DNA of 48,585 nt from an uncultured Sphingobacteriales bacterium (GTDB lineage Bacteria; Bacteroidota; Bacteroidia; Chitinophagales; Chitinophagaceae): the NCBI GenBank assembly GCA_946479435.1, contig CAMLFX010000011.1, positions 1 to 48,585 of the forward strand. The letters are read 5' to 3'. The notes below the pieces were generated by a model. The model was given only the letters and a program-made list of their open reading frames with translations. It was not told the DNA's origin and searched no databases. Position numbers and translations under genes: made by a program. Of this stretch, positions 16,701 through 27,449 are shown one piece after another; the stretch's first letter is position 1; each line of letters begins with the position of its first letter.

Positions 16701-16719
16701 CAGAAGTAAACCTTCTGCT
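16699..16719. terminator. Possible shared hairpin between convergent genes
   Basis: AGCAGAAG (16699-16706) pairs perfectly with CTTCTGCT (16712-16719), with a 5-base loop. It overlaps the stop codons of korB and the convergent lipoprotein gene. There is no strong T-run, so termination is uncertain. Confidence 0.4.
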
Positions 16720-17872
16720 ATTGCATTTTCATACGCTGTTTAAAGGCAGGCGTCAGTAATTCTTTTATACTGCTGTAGGGCACAAACAGCAATACTTCCC
16801 CTTCAGCATAAGATGCTATTTCGTAAGGTGTGTAGTTGAACGTAATGCCTTTGTGTGTGAGCATAAAGTTGCCGTTCGGCATTATCCTGTCTGCAAAGTA
16901 TCTCGATTTTATTTCTTCGCTTTCCGACATGCCTGCACGTTTGCGTGCTGCTTTTTCTATTTCACGTTGCAGCTTTACCGAGTCTACACGCAATACTTCT
17001 TCCAGCTGCCATACTTTGTTGTTCTGCATATCGGCATTTATATAGCTGCTGCCATAGTTGCCATGCGCACCACCTGTGTATTCACTACTCATTATATCAA
17101 ACACTATCCAGTCGTTCTCGTTATATGCTACATACATATCGGTGCCTGTGTAATAATTGTTGAACGATTCACCTCGAAGTGTATCATCTATCTCCCCAAC
17201 TGTTTTGCGGTAGTAAGTTGCATAATCTGCTGATTGCGCTTTCATGCAATCTTGTAAGTTTCCCTTGTGCAGCGAGTCACAGCCCAGGTATTTATTGACT
17301 ATGCTGTTGATGAATTTCTCATTGGCTTCATTCATTTCTTTGCCTGGAAGTACAAGATTGTTCACCATAGTTGCAGCCGGTTCTTTTACACCTTGCTTAT
17401 AAGGTATAGTATCAGCGTAACTCATCATTACCAGCGGATATTTATTTGGCGTTTCTTTCAGCATGATGTCGTACACATCATTACCCATATCATCTTTCCA
17501 TTTGCCCGATAGCGTATTGCCCGTTATCCTTACTTCCCATTTGGCGGTGTTTTTTGCATCGGGGCGTTCCGGTGTTTCTTCTACCAGGTAAACGCCGGGT
17601 TTTGCTGTATCTGTTGAGAAGTATATGGGTATAGGTTTACCCTGCGATTCATAATAGTAAGTACCCGTTATGCGATCGTTATACTTATGTATATCGGCAG
17701 CTACTGCTTGTCCTGCCACTGTACCAGTGTAATGCTTGTACCAGTTGCCGTTATCATTTTCAGCAGTAGATGCAGCCATATCCGTAGTGGAGGCAGTATC
17801 ATCGTTTTGTTGAGTACTGTTACCACAACCGGCGCAAAAAGCTATTAAAACTACCAGCAGGAATGATCTCAT
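16718..17872 (-). CDS. Lipoprotein with DUF3298-like C-terminal domain
   Basis: 384 residues when started at the ATG at 17870-17872. A longer frame begins at 17965, but its first 31 residues are not signal-like and would run past the -7 element TATCTTTG (plus-strand 17891-17898). From 17872 the protein has a lipoprotein signal with lipobox FCAGC (cysteine about 16). The C-terminal half contains MSSEYTGGAHGNYGSSYIN and a final FVPYSSIKELLTPAFK, as in DUF3298/RsiV-like domains of cell-envelope proteins. The N-terminal half has no family I recognise. It is probably anchored to the envelope facing the periplasm. Confidence 0.78.
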   Translation of the reverse strand: MRSFLLVVLIAFCAGCGNSTQQNDDTASTTDMAASTAENDNGNWYKHYTGTVAGQAVAADIHKYNDRITGTYYYESQGKPIPIYFSTDTAKPGVYLVEETPERPDAKNTAKWEVRITGNTLSGKWKDDMGNDVYDIMLKETPNKYPLVMMSYADTIPYKQGVKEPAATMVNNLVLPGKEMNEANEKFINSIVNKYLGCDSLHKGNLQDCMKAQSADYATYYRKTVGEIDDTLRGESFNNYYTGTDMYVAYNENDWIVFDIMSSEYTGGAHGNYGSSYINADMQNNKVWQLEEVLRVDSVKLQREIEKAARKRAGMSESEEIKSRYFADRIMPNGNFMLTHKGITFNYTPYEIASYAEGEVLLFVPYSSIKELLTPAFKQRMKMQ

Positions 17873-17959
17873 GGATTTTGCTATTTGCAGCAAAGATAAC
17901 CTGAAATGTAAATTGAAGTTTTTAATTAGCTGAAGTATATTGTGGCATAATCCTTCCCT

Positions 17960-19003
17960 ATGCACTCTTTGCGTATTATTCTTACTCTGTCAATATTGTT
18001 CTCTGGTTTATTGTGCAACGCACAAAAAACAGAGCATTTTGATTTTACGGGCGCTCCCAGCTTATCAAATACCAGGATAAGGAGTACACTTCATGTCATA
18101 GACCAGCGCAACAATAAAGAGAACTTAGGACATAAGAAAACGGGCTTTAATAAGTTCACTCCAATATTACCTGCAAAGCCTGTCGTGCAATTATTGTCGA
18201 CTTATTATGGCACTGTAACCGGCAATGAAGAACTGTTGCTTGTTTTACACGATTTTGATATGGTCTATAATGACAATGAAGAAAATGTAGGCACATTCTA
18301 TTTCAGCGGCGATTTCTTTTCAGGTATAGATGGCAAATATAAATTCATAGAAAGAGTAGATTCTATTTATGAAGTGGCTGTAGTTAAAAATGCAGTTGCA
18401 CAATTAGCAGATACTGCAAGAGCAAGAATGGCTGCAATACTGAACTGGTATGGTAGTGATAATTTTAAACCTGAGGATAAACTATACACGGAACAAGAGA
18501 CTGTAAATAGGAGAAGCAGCTATAAAACCGACATGCCAATTTATAAAACCACCAGTTATAAAAAAGGTATTTACTATACCGCCGACCAATTTATTCAGAA
18601 CCAACCTGTGGACACCGGATTCATTATTGCAGACATATTACAAAGCGACCGTAGCAGATTGATCCATATAAACTACGTAAATAAAAAAGGCAAGAAAGGT
18701 GAACCGATACAAGGCGATACTTATTTTGCTATTTACGATGGAAAACAATGGTATACAGGAACTCCTAATGCACGCATGAATTATGAGAACGAAGAATTCT
18801 ATACCACAAAGATCTTTAATGGAATAACCAACCTCTCAGTTACACGAATTGGGTTTGTGCCAGGGTTGAACGGTTCGGGGACTATTGCAGTTATCAGGAA
18901 TCCATCGGGTAAAAGATCGCCGGTGGGTGGTGATAGTCCGGCCCTGTACAAAACAAAGTTCGATCCTGAATACAAGGAATTCATTTCAATAGAACGTCTA
19001 TAA
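17960..19003 (+). CDS. Secreted protein of unknown function
   Basis: 347 residues. A clear signal peptide with hydrophobic core LRIILTLSILFSGLL and cleavage near LCNAQ (residue 22) is followed by a soluble, mostly beta-rich sequence with no motif I recognise. It is divergent from the lipoprotein gene and followed by a good terminator. The C-terminus does not look like a T9SS sorting domain, so it is probably periplasmic. Confidence 0.75.
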   Translation: MHSLRIILTLSILFSGLLCNAQKTEHFDFTGAPSLSNTRIRSTLHVIDQRNNKENLGHKKTGFNKFTPILPAKPVVQLLSTYYGTVTGNEELLLVLHDFDMVYNDNEENVGTFYFSGDFFSGIDGKYKFIERVDSIYEVAVVKNAVAQLADTARARMAAILNWYGSDNFKPEDKLYTEQETVNRRSSYKTDMPIYKTTSYKKGIYYTADQFIQNQPVDTGFIIADILQSDRSRLIHINYVNKKGKKGEPIQGDTYFAIYDGKQWYTGTPNARMNYENEEFYTTKIFNGITNLSVTRIGFVPGLNGSGTIAVIRNPSGKRSPVGGDSPALYKTKFDPEYKEFISIERL

Positions 19004-19075
19004 TATAGCTGGTTGAAAATTCTCTGAGCGTACAAAACATTTTATACCGATAGAACGCCGTTAAATAATTACATA

Positions 19076-19106
19076 AAAAATCCCGCTCTTACGAAGCGGG
19101 ATTTTT
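19076..19106. terminator. Bidirectional terminator
   Basis: A perfect 12-base stem AAAAATCCCGCT / AGCGGGATTTTT (19076-19087 and 19095-19106) with loop CTTACGA. T-runs on both strands let it serve the 17960 gene and nrdJ. Confidence 0.88.
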
Positions 19107-19129
19107 ACTTACTCTACTATATAATTGGG

Positions 19130-22100
19130 TTAGCTGCAACCGGTGGTTGTACCGCAGTTAGGACACATATAACATGTACCATTGCGGAGGGTGATGTTGC
19201 CGCAGTTGCGGCAGGCAGGCGCATCGGCGCTGGTACCCATCATCTTTTTAATATCGGCAGTAGCGGCTACGGCTTTAGGAGCCAGTGCTGCGGGTGCTTT
19301 TTGCTTTTGCGTTTGCGGTGCAGTAACACGTACCTGCGATAATTCCTGCTGCTGTGCGGCAGCGACTTCTTCATCGTGGCTTATGCGGTTAGGGTCCTGT
19401 ACGTGTACCAGGTCGGTACGGTCAAGGTATTCATAAGCCAGCAGGCGGAACATATAATCGAGTACCGATGTAGCCGATTTGATATTCGGGTGCTCCACCA
19501 CACCCGATGGTTCGAAACGTGTGAACGTGAATTTATCAACGTACTCATCTAAAGGCACACCATATTGCAAACCTACCGATACTGCTATCGCGAAGCTGTT
19601 CATCAGGCTACGCATAGTGGCACCTTCTTTCGCCATATCAACAAATACTTCACCCAGCGTACCATCAGGGTATTCACCTGTGCGTACAAACAAGGGCTGG
19701 CCGCCAACTTTTGCTTTTATGGTATAACCACGGCGTTTAGCAGGCAGTTGTTTACGTTCTACTATACGGCTCAATTCGCGTTTCAGTTGTGTATCGGGGC
19801 TTGCCTGTACACGTTTGTTCACTTCTTCCAGCAGTTCATTCACCGTCAGCTGACCAAGGTCAACTATTTGTGTAGTTTCTGCTTCAGTAATAGCTGTTTC
19901 CGTTTTATCTTCTTTCTTTTTCTTATCGCTTTTGTTGCTTAGTGGCTGGCTCAGTTTCGAACCATCGCGGTACAAAGCACATGCTTTGATGCCCAGCTGC
20001 CAGCTCAGTTGGTAGCAATCTTTTATTTCTTCAACCGTTGCTTCGTTTGGCAGGTTGATGGTTTTAGAGATAGCGCCACTGATGAACGGCTGCGTAGCAC
20101 CCATCATGCGGATGTGGCCATGAGCGTGTATGTAGCGTTCGCCTTTTTTACCGCATTTGTTAGCGCAATCGAAAACAGGCAGGTGTTCTTCTTTCAGGAA
20201 AGGAGCACCCTCCACCATCATAGTACCGCATACATAATCGTTAGCCGCTTCTATTTCTTCATCGCTAAAGCCCAGTTCTTCCAGCAGGTTAAAGTCCGGT
20301 GCGAAATATTGTTCAGGTTTGAAGCCCAGGCGTTGCAGGCATTCTTCGCCCAAGGCATAAGCGTTGAATACGAAACCTATTTCAAATGCACTTTCAACAG
20401 CAGTATCCAGTTTTTTCAGTTCTTCGCCAATAAAGCCTTTTTCGCTTAGTGTCTGGTGGTTGATGAAAGGAGCGCCTGCGAATGTGCCATGGCCTTTTGC
20501 ATATTTTACTATCGCATCAATTTCAGACTCTGAATATTTCAGGTTCTTCAATGCTGCAGGTATCGATTGGTTGATGATCTTGAAATAACCACCACCAGAA
20601 AGTTTCTTGAATTTAACCAGTGCAAAATCAGGCTCGATACCGGTAGTATCGCAATCCATTACCAGGCCAATAGTACCTGTAGGAGCGATAACGGTAGCTT
20701 GTGCATTGCGGTAGCCATGTTGCTCACCCATTTGTACTGCTTCGTCCCATGCTTTGGTAGCAGCGGTCAGCAGGTAGTCAGGGCAATACTTGGCGTTGAT
20801 ACCCATTGGTTTTGTTTCCAGGTTATCGTAGGCATCAGAAGCATCGTAGGCAGCAGCACGGTGGTTGCGCATTACACGCATCATGTGCTTTTTGTTTTCT
20901 TCGTAGCGAGGGAAAGCACCCAGCGCAGCAGCCATCTCAGCCGATGTACGGTAAGCAACACCATTCATAATAGCTGTGATAGCACCGGCAATAGCGCGGG
21001 CTTCTTCACTATCGTAAGGTATACCGCTTACCATAAGCATTGAGCCGAGGTTAGCATAACCTAAACCAAGTGTGCGGTAGTCGTAGCTCAGTTGCGCTAC
21101 TTCAGGCGAAGGGAATTGCGCCATCAGTACCGATATTTCCAGCACAACAGTCCACAGGCGGGTCATGTATTCAAAGCCTTGTACATCGAAGCTGTTATCC
21201 GATTCGTTGAAGAAACGGCGCAGGTTAAGCGATGCCAGGTTACAAGCTGTGTTATCAAGGAACATATATTCCGAGCATGGGTTAGATGCGCGGATAGGGC
21301 CACCTTCAGGGCAGGTATGCCATTCGTTGATGGTAGTATCGTATTGTGTACCGGGGTCAGCACAACGCCATGCAGCGTAAGATATTTTATCGAACAACTG
21401 CGACGCAGGCATTTTCTTCATTGTTTTGCCTGTGCTGCGTGCTGTCATTTCCCAATCGCCACCGTTAGCCAGGCGACGGAAGAATTCGTTAGGTATACGT
21501 ACTGAGTTGTTTGAGTTTTGGCCCGATACTGTTTTGTATGCTTCGCCTTCGTAGTCAGAAGCATAACCCGCAGCTATCAAGGCAGCTACTTTCTTTTCTT
21601 CTTCTACTTTCCAATCGATAAAGTCTACTACTTCAGGGTGGTCAAGATCAAGACACACCATTTTAGCAGCACGGCGGGTTGTACCACCGCTTTTTATAGC
21701 ACCCGCAGCGCGGTCGCCTATTTTCAGGAAGCTCATCAGGCCGCTCGATGTACCACCACCGCTCAGTTTTTCGCCTTCGGCGCGTATGTTTGAATAGTTG
21801 GTACCTACACCCGAACCGTATTTGAAGATACGTGCTTCACGTACCCACAGATCCATGATACCGCCTTCGTTCACCAGGTCGTCATCTACACTTAATATAA
21901 AGCAAGCATGTGGCTGAGGACGTTCGTAAGCGTTTTTAGAGCGTTCCAGGCTGCCTGTATCAGGATTAACGAAGTAGTGGCCTTGTGCCGTACCATCGAT
22001 ACCATAGCTATTGAATAAGCCGGTATTGAACCATTGTGGCGAGTTAGGCGCACAGCTTTGTTGCAGTATGCTGAATACTAATTCATCGTAGAATATCTGC

Positions 22101-22453
22101 GCATCGTTCTTAGTTGCGAAGTAGCCATATCTTTCACCCCAACTGCGCCAGCAGTCAGCAAGGCGGTTAGCCACTTGCTTAATAGAAGTTTCGCGGCCGG
22201 TAGTACCATCGGGTTGAGGTACACCTGCTTTACGGAAATATTTTTGAGCCAGGATATCCGTAGCGATCTGCGACCAGTGCTTCGGAACCTCTACGTCGGT
22301 CATCTCAAATACTTTTTCACCGTTCGGGTTACGAATTACGGAAGTACGGTAATCGTACTCGAAAAGGTCAAATACATCTACGCCTTCTTTGGTGTATTGG
22401 CGGGCGAAGGCGAGGCCTTTTCCTTTAGCAGATTTAGTGGCAGCCATGGGCAA
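19130..22453 (-). CDS. nrdJ: Adenosylcobalamin-dependent (class II) ribonucleotide reductase
   Basis: 1107 residues; the true start may be M1 or M3. It reduces ribonucleotides to deoxyribonucleotides with a B12-derived radical. Recognisable parts are [39 protein letters not shown], the catalytic loop [21 protein letters not shown] (about 390-410), and [20 protein letters not shown]. The C-terminus has a TSCPD-like domain and a zinc-ribbon tail with CRNCG and [11 protein letters not shown], whose cysteines probably regenerate the active-site disulfide. No cobalamin riboswitch is visible upstream. The leader appears long and contains a perfect DnaA box. Confidence 0.96.
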   Translation of the reverse strand: MPMAATKSAKGKGLAFARQYTKEGVDVFDLFEYDYRTSVIRNPNGEKVFEMTDVEVPKHWSQIATDILAQKYFRKAGVPQPDGTTGRETSIKQVANRLADCWRSWGERYGYFATKNDAQIFYDELVFSILQQSCAPNSPQWFNTGLFNSYGIDGTAQGHYFVNPDTGSLERSKNAYERPQPHACFILSVDDDLVNEGGIMDLWVREARIFKYGSGVGTNYSNIRAEGEKLSGGGTSSGLMSFLKIGDRAAGAIKSGGTTRRAAKMVCLDLDHPEVVDFIDWKVEEEKKVAALIAAGYASDYEGEAYKTVSGQNSNNSVRIPNEFFRRLANGGDWEMTARSTGKTMKKMPASQLFDKISYAAWRCADPGTQYDTTINEWHTCPEGGPIRASNPCSEYMFLDNTACNLASLNLRRFFNESDNSFDVQGFEYMTRLWTVVLEISVLMAQFPSPEVAQLSYDYRTLGLGYANLGSMLMVSGIPYDSEEARAIAGAITAIMNGVAYRTSAEMAAALGAFPRYEENKKHMMRVMRNHRAAAYDASDAYDNLETKPMGINAKYCPDYLLTAATKAWDEAVQMGEQHGYRNAQATVIAPTGTIGLVMDCDTTGIEPDFALVKFKKLSGGGYFKIINQSIPAALKNLKYSESEIDAIVKYAKGHGTFAGAPFINHQTLSEKGFIGEELKKLDTAVESAFEIGFVFNAYALGEECLQRLGFKPEQYFAPDFNLLEELGFSDEEIEAANDYVCGTMMVEGAPFLKEEHLPVFDCANKCGKKGERYIHAHGHIRMMGATQPFISGAISKTINLPNEATVEEIKDCYQLSWQLGIKACALYRDGSKLSQPLSNKSDKKKKEDKTETAITEAETTQIVDLGQLTVNELLEEVNKRVQASPDTQLKRELSRIVERKQLPAKRRGYTIKAKVGGQPLFVRTGEYPDGTLGEVFVDMAKEGATMRSLMNSFAIAVSVGLQYGVPLDEYVDKFTFTRFEPSGVVEHPNIKSATSVLDYMFRLLAYEYLDRTDLVHVQDPNRISHDEEVAAAQQQELSQVRVTAPQTQKQKAPAALAPKAVAATADIKKMMGTSADAPACRNCGNITLRNGTCYMCPNCGTTTGCS

Positions 22454-22674
22454 ATATCTTTAGTTAAATAAAAGTTAAAGGGATTCTTTAATCGGACAAC
22501 GAAAATATCCAAAAGCTAGTTGCCTTTGAAAAATAGAAATCAACCCCATGTGGATAACCTCGCTGTAAAAAAATAACACCTTGAATCTTCAGCACTTAGA
22601 GCATATTTTCAAATATGTAATGAAAATTTCACTTGCTCGTCTCAAAAAAACGATTATATTATTATGCAAATTTA
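22454..22674 (-). promoter_or_regulatory. nrdJ upstream region: -7 element, long leader, DnaA box
   Basis: The best minus-strand -7 element is TAAATTTG (plus-strand 22667-22674), giving a leader of about 200 bases. A perfect DnaA-box 9-mer TTATCCACA lies on the minus strand (plus-strand 22549-22557). A weaker TA-N3-TTTG site nearer the gene (about 22510-22518) is an alternative promoter. Nothing else is seen in this gap apart from the terminator at 22711-22744. Confidence 0.4.
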
Positions 22675-22710
22675 TGGCTTTTTCTATAGCAAATTCTATA
22701 AGTAAACACA

Positions 22711-22744
22711 AAAAATAAGGTAGCCCCTGAGGCTACCTTATTTT
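22711..22744 (-). terminator. Terminator of the first GEVED protein gene
   Basis: A perfect 14-base stem AAAATAAGGTAGCC / GGCTACCTTATTTT (22712-22725 and 22731-22744), with loop CCTGA, lies 20 bases after the minus-strand stop and ends in a T-run on that strand. Confidence 0.88.
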
Positions 22745-22764
22745 ATTATTCCATAATAAAATTG

Positions 22765-25401
22765 TTATTGTAATACGAGCTTCTGTACGGTTTTTAAACC
22801 GTTGCCGGTTACCTCAACCATATATATACCTTTTGCATAATTGCCCAGGTCTATCTGTTCGCTGAAGCTACCACCTTTATGATCGTATGCTTTGCTATAC
22901 ACTTGTTGCCCGGTAACATTTTTCACTAACACATTTACTTGCTGCGGCGCAGCCGTACTAAAGCCAAGTGTAAACCTGCCGGTTGTTGGGTTAGGATATA
23001 CAGAAACATTATCCGGGTTACCTATACTATTAACATTTACAGGAAACTGGCGGGTAAATGTAACAATGTAATCCTCTGTTTCGCCCGATACATATTCACC
23101 ACAAGCCTCATCTGATGGCGCATTAGGAGCTACGTTATTGTTTACAATGACTCTGAGTCCCGTAGGCACATCAGTAATAACGCTGCTTGGTATTATAACC
23201 TTACCAGTGCGTACAAAACTGCCTATAGATGTAAAGCCTGTATAGATACGTTCTGCAGGTATATCGTACAATTTGTTATTATTAAAATCTATAAAGATGG
23301 TGACTTTCGCATCGGCATGGTTTCTATTAGGCTGCGTTTGCATCACAAAAAACTCATAACTGCTATCTACATCCATCCTTATTTCAGGCAGGTCGGTACG
23401 GTCTTGCCTTTCGTACACGGCACGCACGTTTTCCAAATGCGCACCACCATCATTTATAGAAAATGTAGAGATGCCAAACCCGCCAACATCAGATGTATCT
23501 GTTGCCCCACCTTGTGATTGGCTATGACAGTAGCATTTATAAGTAGGTTTTGAATTGATGAATACTTTGTTTGTGTAGCTAGTATCGTGCGTTTTTTCGC
23601 ATACTGCACGCAGCCTGTAGTATGTTGGCTGCCCGGTGAACATTCTCACCATCTTGTCTTTATTGTCACCATTCAATACATCTTTCCAGGTTACATCATC
23701 ACCCGAAGCCTGCCACATGCGTGTAATATGTGTTTTAAGCTTTTCGTATGTTGTATCGGTAATGGTATAATTATAACCCACGCACATATTGCTATCGCTT
23801 ATATACGCTGTGCCTGCATTAGGCGCACCATCGCAAGGAGGGTAGCTGATATTTACTAAATAGTCTTCTGTTTCGCCATCTGCGTATGGGTTACATGCAT
23901 CTATAACACCTGTTGTGCGATACACCACGCGCATACCCGTAATGCCTATATGCGCAGTGTCAGGTATTATAAATGTATCGCGCAGAGCACCAAATGGTAC
24001 CGGCGGTATTATAGATGGTTGACCCTTAATCATCTCTTCCCATGTCTCATAAATACCATTCATATTATAATCTATAAATACTGACATATTGCCCGAGGTA
24101 GGGTTGCGCCAGTTAATGGATTGTACTGTTGCCCTGTACGTACTATCACGATATATTACTGCAGGCTCTTTATCGCGCCTGAAATCAGTATAACCTTTTA
24201 CTGAATACTGATTGTTTGTAGTGCTTACAGAAGGTTCACTTGTTTTAATTATAGTGTCCTTTTTCGGATAGGCTTCCAGTACAAAGCCGCCGATATCAGC
24301 TGCTGAACTGTTACCATTAGTCAGCGTGGTAGCACCGGTTTTACAGTAGCAATTATAGTGCGGCGCTATCTTCACCAAAAATGCCTGACTGCTTAGCGTG
24401 CCGCTTGCCCCACATGTAGCACTTACTTTATACCATCTCTGAGCCTGTATAGCATCGGTAATAATGCCGGTATTGCCACTCATTGCAGTCCATGCTACAC
24501 CATCATCAGAATAGAACCACTGGCAACCAGTAGCAATGGCCAGAGGTTCGGCAACAGCGCCTAAACGGAATGTAGTACCTGCACACACTTCTTTGGGGGC
24601 AACGATATTTACACTCGTCATATTGTTGCAAGGTGCCAGCCACATATACGATTGGTTGCTGAAAGGCCTTGAGTCGATATTGGTTTTATATGCTCCGGGC
24701 GAATAAACCGGCGACGCATCATTAGTAGTACCATCCAGGAATTGATAATCGGTTGTTGAACCTGCAAGACCTATAGATGCACCAAACCAACCCGATTGCC
24801 CTGATGTACCTGCATAGTCTGACGATATAGGGCCGCCTTCTCTTTTATAGGAATATTTTATGGACCCTGTTTCATATAATTTCACCTGGAAGGATATGGT
24901 GCCCGGTGTCGCTGCAAAATCCCAGGTCCAACCACGCCATTCGAAGATGAATACTTTCGCACTGCCTGTTAAATCATTTTTATAAGTTGCTGTACCACCT
25001 ACGAAATAACCAAGATCATCCCAAAAAGGGAAAAGTACAGGCATAGCATTATAGGTTGCCATTTGCGCCAATACGCGGTTATCGTTACATATACCACTGC
25101 CATTGGCTGTAGTGGAACTAAAGGATATCCATCCATTCGATGAAACTGATACATTAGTATAGTCAACATTCATAAAACGGAAGTTAAAGCCAATAGGAAT
25201 ATTGGTTGCCTGCGCATCATCCTGGTAAATATTTTGCACAGTGGTGCCACCTGTTACATAGGTAAATGGCTCTTCATTGGCAATAAACGGATACTGGGCT
25301 GCAGTAGCGTATTGTGCTTTAGACAAAAACGGTACGCATACCGGTATTAACAGCACACATACCTTAAACAAAACTTGCTTCAGGGAATAGATTTTTTTCA
25401 T
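22765..25401 (-). CDS. Secreted GEVED-domain protein with T9SS sorting domain (paralogue 1)
   Basis: 878 residues. The signal peptide ends near FLSKAQ (30). The N-terminal beta domain (about 31-250) has YPFIANEEPFTYVTGGT, IPIGFNFRF and VSSNGWISFSS. An Ig-like segment follows from MTSVNIVAPKEVCAGTTF (about 260-350). GEVED domain 1 is about 400-510, ending YADGETEDYLV; after a second Ig-like segment, GEVED domain 2 is about 670-785, ending YVSGETEDYIV. The C-terminal type A sorting domain has VSVYPNPTTGRFTLGF and YAKGIYMVEV. It is likely exported and attached to the cell surface by the type IX system. It is a clearly diverged paralogue of the next two genes. Confidence 0.88.
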   Translation of the reverse strand: MKKIYSLKQVLFKVCVLLIPVCVPFLSKAQYATAAQYPFIANEEPFTYVTGGTTVQNIYQDDAQATNIPIGFNFRFMNVDYTNVSVSSNGWISFSSTTANGSGICNDNRVLAQMATYNAMPVLFPFWDDLGYFVGGTATYKNDLTGSAKVFIFEWRGWTWDFAATPGTISFQVKLYETGSIKYSYKREGGPISSDYAGTSGQSGWFGASIGLAGSTTDYQFLDGTTNDASPVYSPGAYKTNIDSRPFSNQSYMWLAPCNNMTSVNIVAPKEVCAGTTFRLGAVAEPLAIATGCQWFYSDDGVAWTAMSGNTGIITDAIQAQRWYKVSATCGASGTLSSQAFLVKIAPHYNCYCKTGATTLTNGNSSAADIGGFVLEAYPKKDTIIKTSEPSVSTTNNQYSVKGYTDFRRDKEPAVIYRDSTYRATVQSINWRNPTSGNMSVFIDYNMNGIYETWEEMIKGQPSIIPPVPFGALRDTFIIPDTAHIGITGMRVVYRTTGVIDACNPYADGETEDYLVNISYPPCDGAPNAGTAYISDSNMCVGYNYTITDTTYEKLKTHITRMWQASGDDVTWKDVLNGDNKDKMVRMFTGQPTYYRLRAVCEKTHDTSYTNKVFINSKPTYKCYCHSQSQGGATDTSDVGGFGISTFSINDGGAHLENVRAVYERQDRTDLPEIRMDVDSSYEFFVMQTQPNRNHADAKVTIFIDFNNNKLYDIPAERIYTGFTSIGSFVRTGKVIIPSSVITDVPTGLRVIVNNNVAPNAPSDEACGEYVSGETEDYIVTFTRQFPVNVNSIGNPDNVSVYPNPTTGRFTLGFSTAAPQQVNVLVKNVTGQQVYSKAYDHKGGSFSEQIDLGNYAKGIYMVEVTGNGLKTVQKLVLQ

Positions 25402-25500
25402 AGCTAATCAATCGTAAGGTTATCAGAACATTATTTACCTTTTATATATAAATAGACACTAAAAAGCTTGTTAATAGTTGGCTTGTGTTATAAATATAAT

Positions 25501-25531
25501 AAAAAAACCGACTATTTCCATAGCCGGTTTT
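25501..25531 (-). terminator. Terminator of the second GEVED protein gene
   Basis: An imperfect hairpin AAAACCG-aCTAT / ATAG-cCGGTTTT (25504-25515 and 25520-25531) with a T-run on the minus strand. It lies outside the block shared with the third gene and differs from that gene's terminator. Confidence 0.75.
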
Positions 25532-25538
25532 CACTTTT

Positions 25539-27449
25539 TTAATATATTATTTTATTGCAGTACTATTCTGCTGGTGGTTTTGATACCATCGGCTTCCAGC
25601 TCTACAAAGTAGATACCAGCTGCACGGCCGCCCAGGTCCAGCTCATGGCTGTGGTTGCCCGCAGTCTCATTATATACTTCCTGCAGCAAATGCTGGCCTG
25701 TTACACTACTCACTTTCACCTTCACAACGCCAGCTTTCAGGCTGTTGAACCCAACAGTGAACTTTCCGCTGGTAGGGTTAGGGTACAGACTCACATTGTT
25801 TACCGAGCCTATCTCATTTACCGAACTTGGGAACCTGCGTACAAATTTTACTATGTAATCTTCCGTCTCTCCCGATACGTATTCACCACACGCTTCATCT
25901 GATGGTACGTTCGGCGATACATCGTTATTGATGATCACACGCATACCCGTTGGTACATTCGTAATCACCGTATTCGGTATAATAACCTGGCCCATGCGGT
26001 TGAAGTTGCCTACCGAGGTAAAGCCCGTATAGATGCGCTCTTCAGGTATATCATATAGCTTATTGTTATTGAAATCCACGAACACCGTGATCTTCGCATC
26101 GCCGTGGTTCTTGTTGATCTGCGTATGGAACACACTGAACTCATAGATACTGTCCACGAACATCTCTATCTCTGCCCAGTCCGTAAAGTCCTGGCGCTTG
26201 TGCCATGAACGGGGGTTCTCCAGGTGGCTGCCTCCGTAGTTATATGAAAAGTCTTCCAGTGTAAAGCCGCCTACATCGCTCGAGTCTTCTGCTCCGCCCA
26301 TCGACTGGCTGTGGCAGTAGCATTTATAGCTGGCTTTCACATTCACCTTATGTACCGCCGTATAGGCACTGTCGCCCGTATGGCTGCAGCGCATCTTCAC
26401 ACGGTAGTATTTCGGCTGACCCGTAAACATCCTGTTCAGCGTATCCTTATCCAGAGAGCCCGCTATCTCGTTCCAGCTGATATTATCTGCCGATTCTTCC
26501 CATACACGGCTAAGGCCATGTTTGCGCTTCTGGTAGGTGCTGTCAATTAAAGTATAATCATAACCGATACACATAGAAGTATCGCCTTCTATTACGCCTG
26601 CATTAGGGATGCCATCGCAGGGCGGAAAGCGCAGGTCTACCAGGTAGTCCTCTGTCTCGCCATCTCCATACGCCATACAGGTATCCGGGTCGGTAGCGCC
26701 CGCAGCCAGTATAACACGCATGCCCGTTATGCCATGCCAGTGGATACTATCTGCCGGTACCGTGATCGCAAACGTATCGGTTACCATACCGGGGAATGGG
26801 GGCGTGATAGAGGTGGACGCCAGCAATAAGCGCTCCATAGGGTCGAACCTGCCATTTCTGTTATAGTCTAAATACACTGCCGCACGCGAAGAAGGCAACG
26901 TAGCATTGCTGCTGATCTGCGATACCAGCACCCTGTATTGTGTATCTGCATACATCGGTGTAGGCTCCAGTATCCTGCGGAAGTCTGAATAACCCTTATT
27001 GGCCGAAGAATTATTGAATGTGGGCAAGGGCGATCCGTTATCCAGCAGCGTATCGCCGGACGGGTAGCTGATCAATCTTACATTACCTACATCCGTAGGG
27101 CCAGCACTACCCGTAGAGGTAGCACAATAGCACAGATAGTAATTAGCCGTATCTATCAGCAAACCTGCCGTAGTATAGGTCTGGTTCGAATTGGTACAGG
27201 TAATAATGGCCCTGTAGTACGTAGGCACCATGATAATATCCGTCAGCGAACGAGTGGTGGCTCCCGTTATATTGCTCCAGCTGATACTGTCCAATGACTT
27301 CTGCCACTGAAAAGTTAAACCTGAATAGATCGACACATTGGTAAGCGATAAACCAAATGATTTACCCTTACACGTAGGCGACACCCCCACAACCTCGCTG
27401 CTCGGCGTGCCATCACACGGTACCTCACCCCATAAATAACTTTGACCGG
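25539..27449. repeat. 1,911-bp direct repeat, copy 1
   Basis: Apparently identical to 28300-30210 (offset 2,761). It runs from about 13 bases past the stop codon to codon 234 of the GEVED gene. The encoded 630 or so residues are identical in the two proteins, and all DNA lines compared by eye agree, including non-coding bases next to the stop. Confidence 0.9.

Noticed and set aside
17873..17965. 31-residue N-terminal extension of the DUF3298-like lipoprotein
   Set aside because: It is not signal-like, covers the promoter element at 17891-17898, and would hide the lipoprotein signal that starts at 17872.
22454..22760. Cobalamin riboswitch upstream of the B12-dependent nrdJ
   Set aside because: No B12-box-like sequence (GCCACTG core) or long conserved fold was found on the minus strand; the region is AT-rich and simple.
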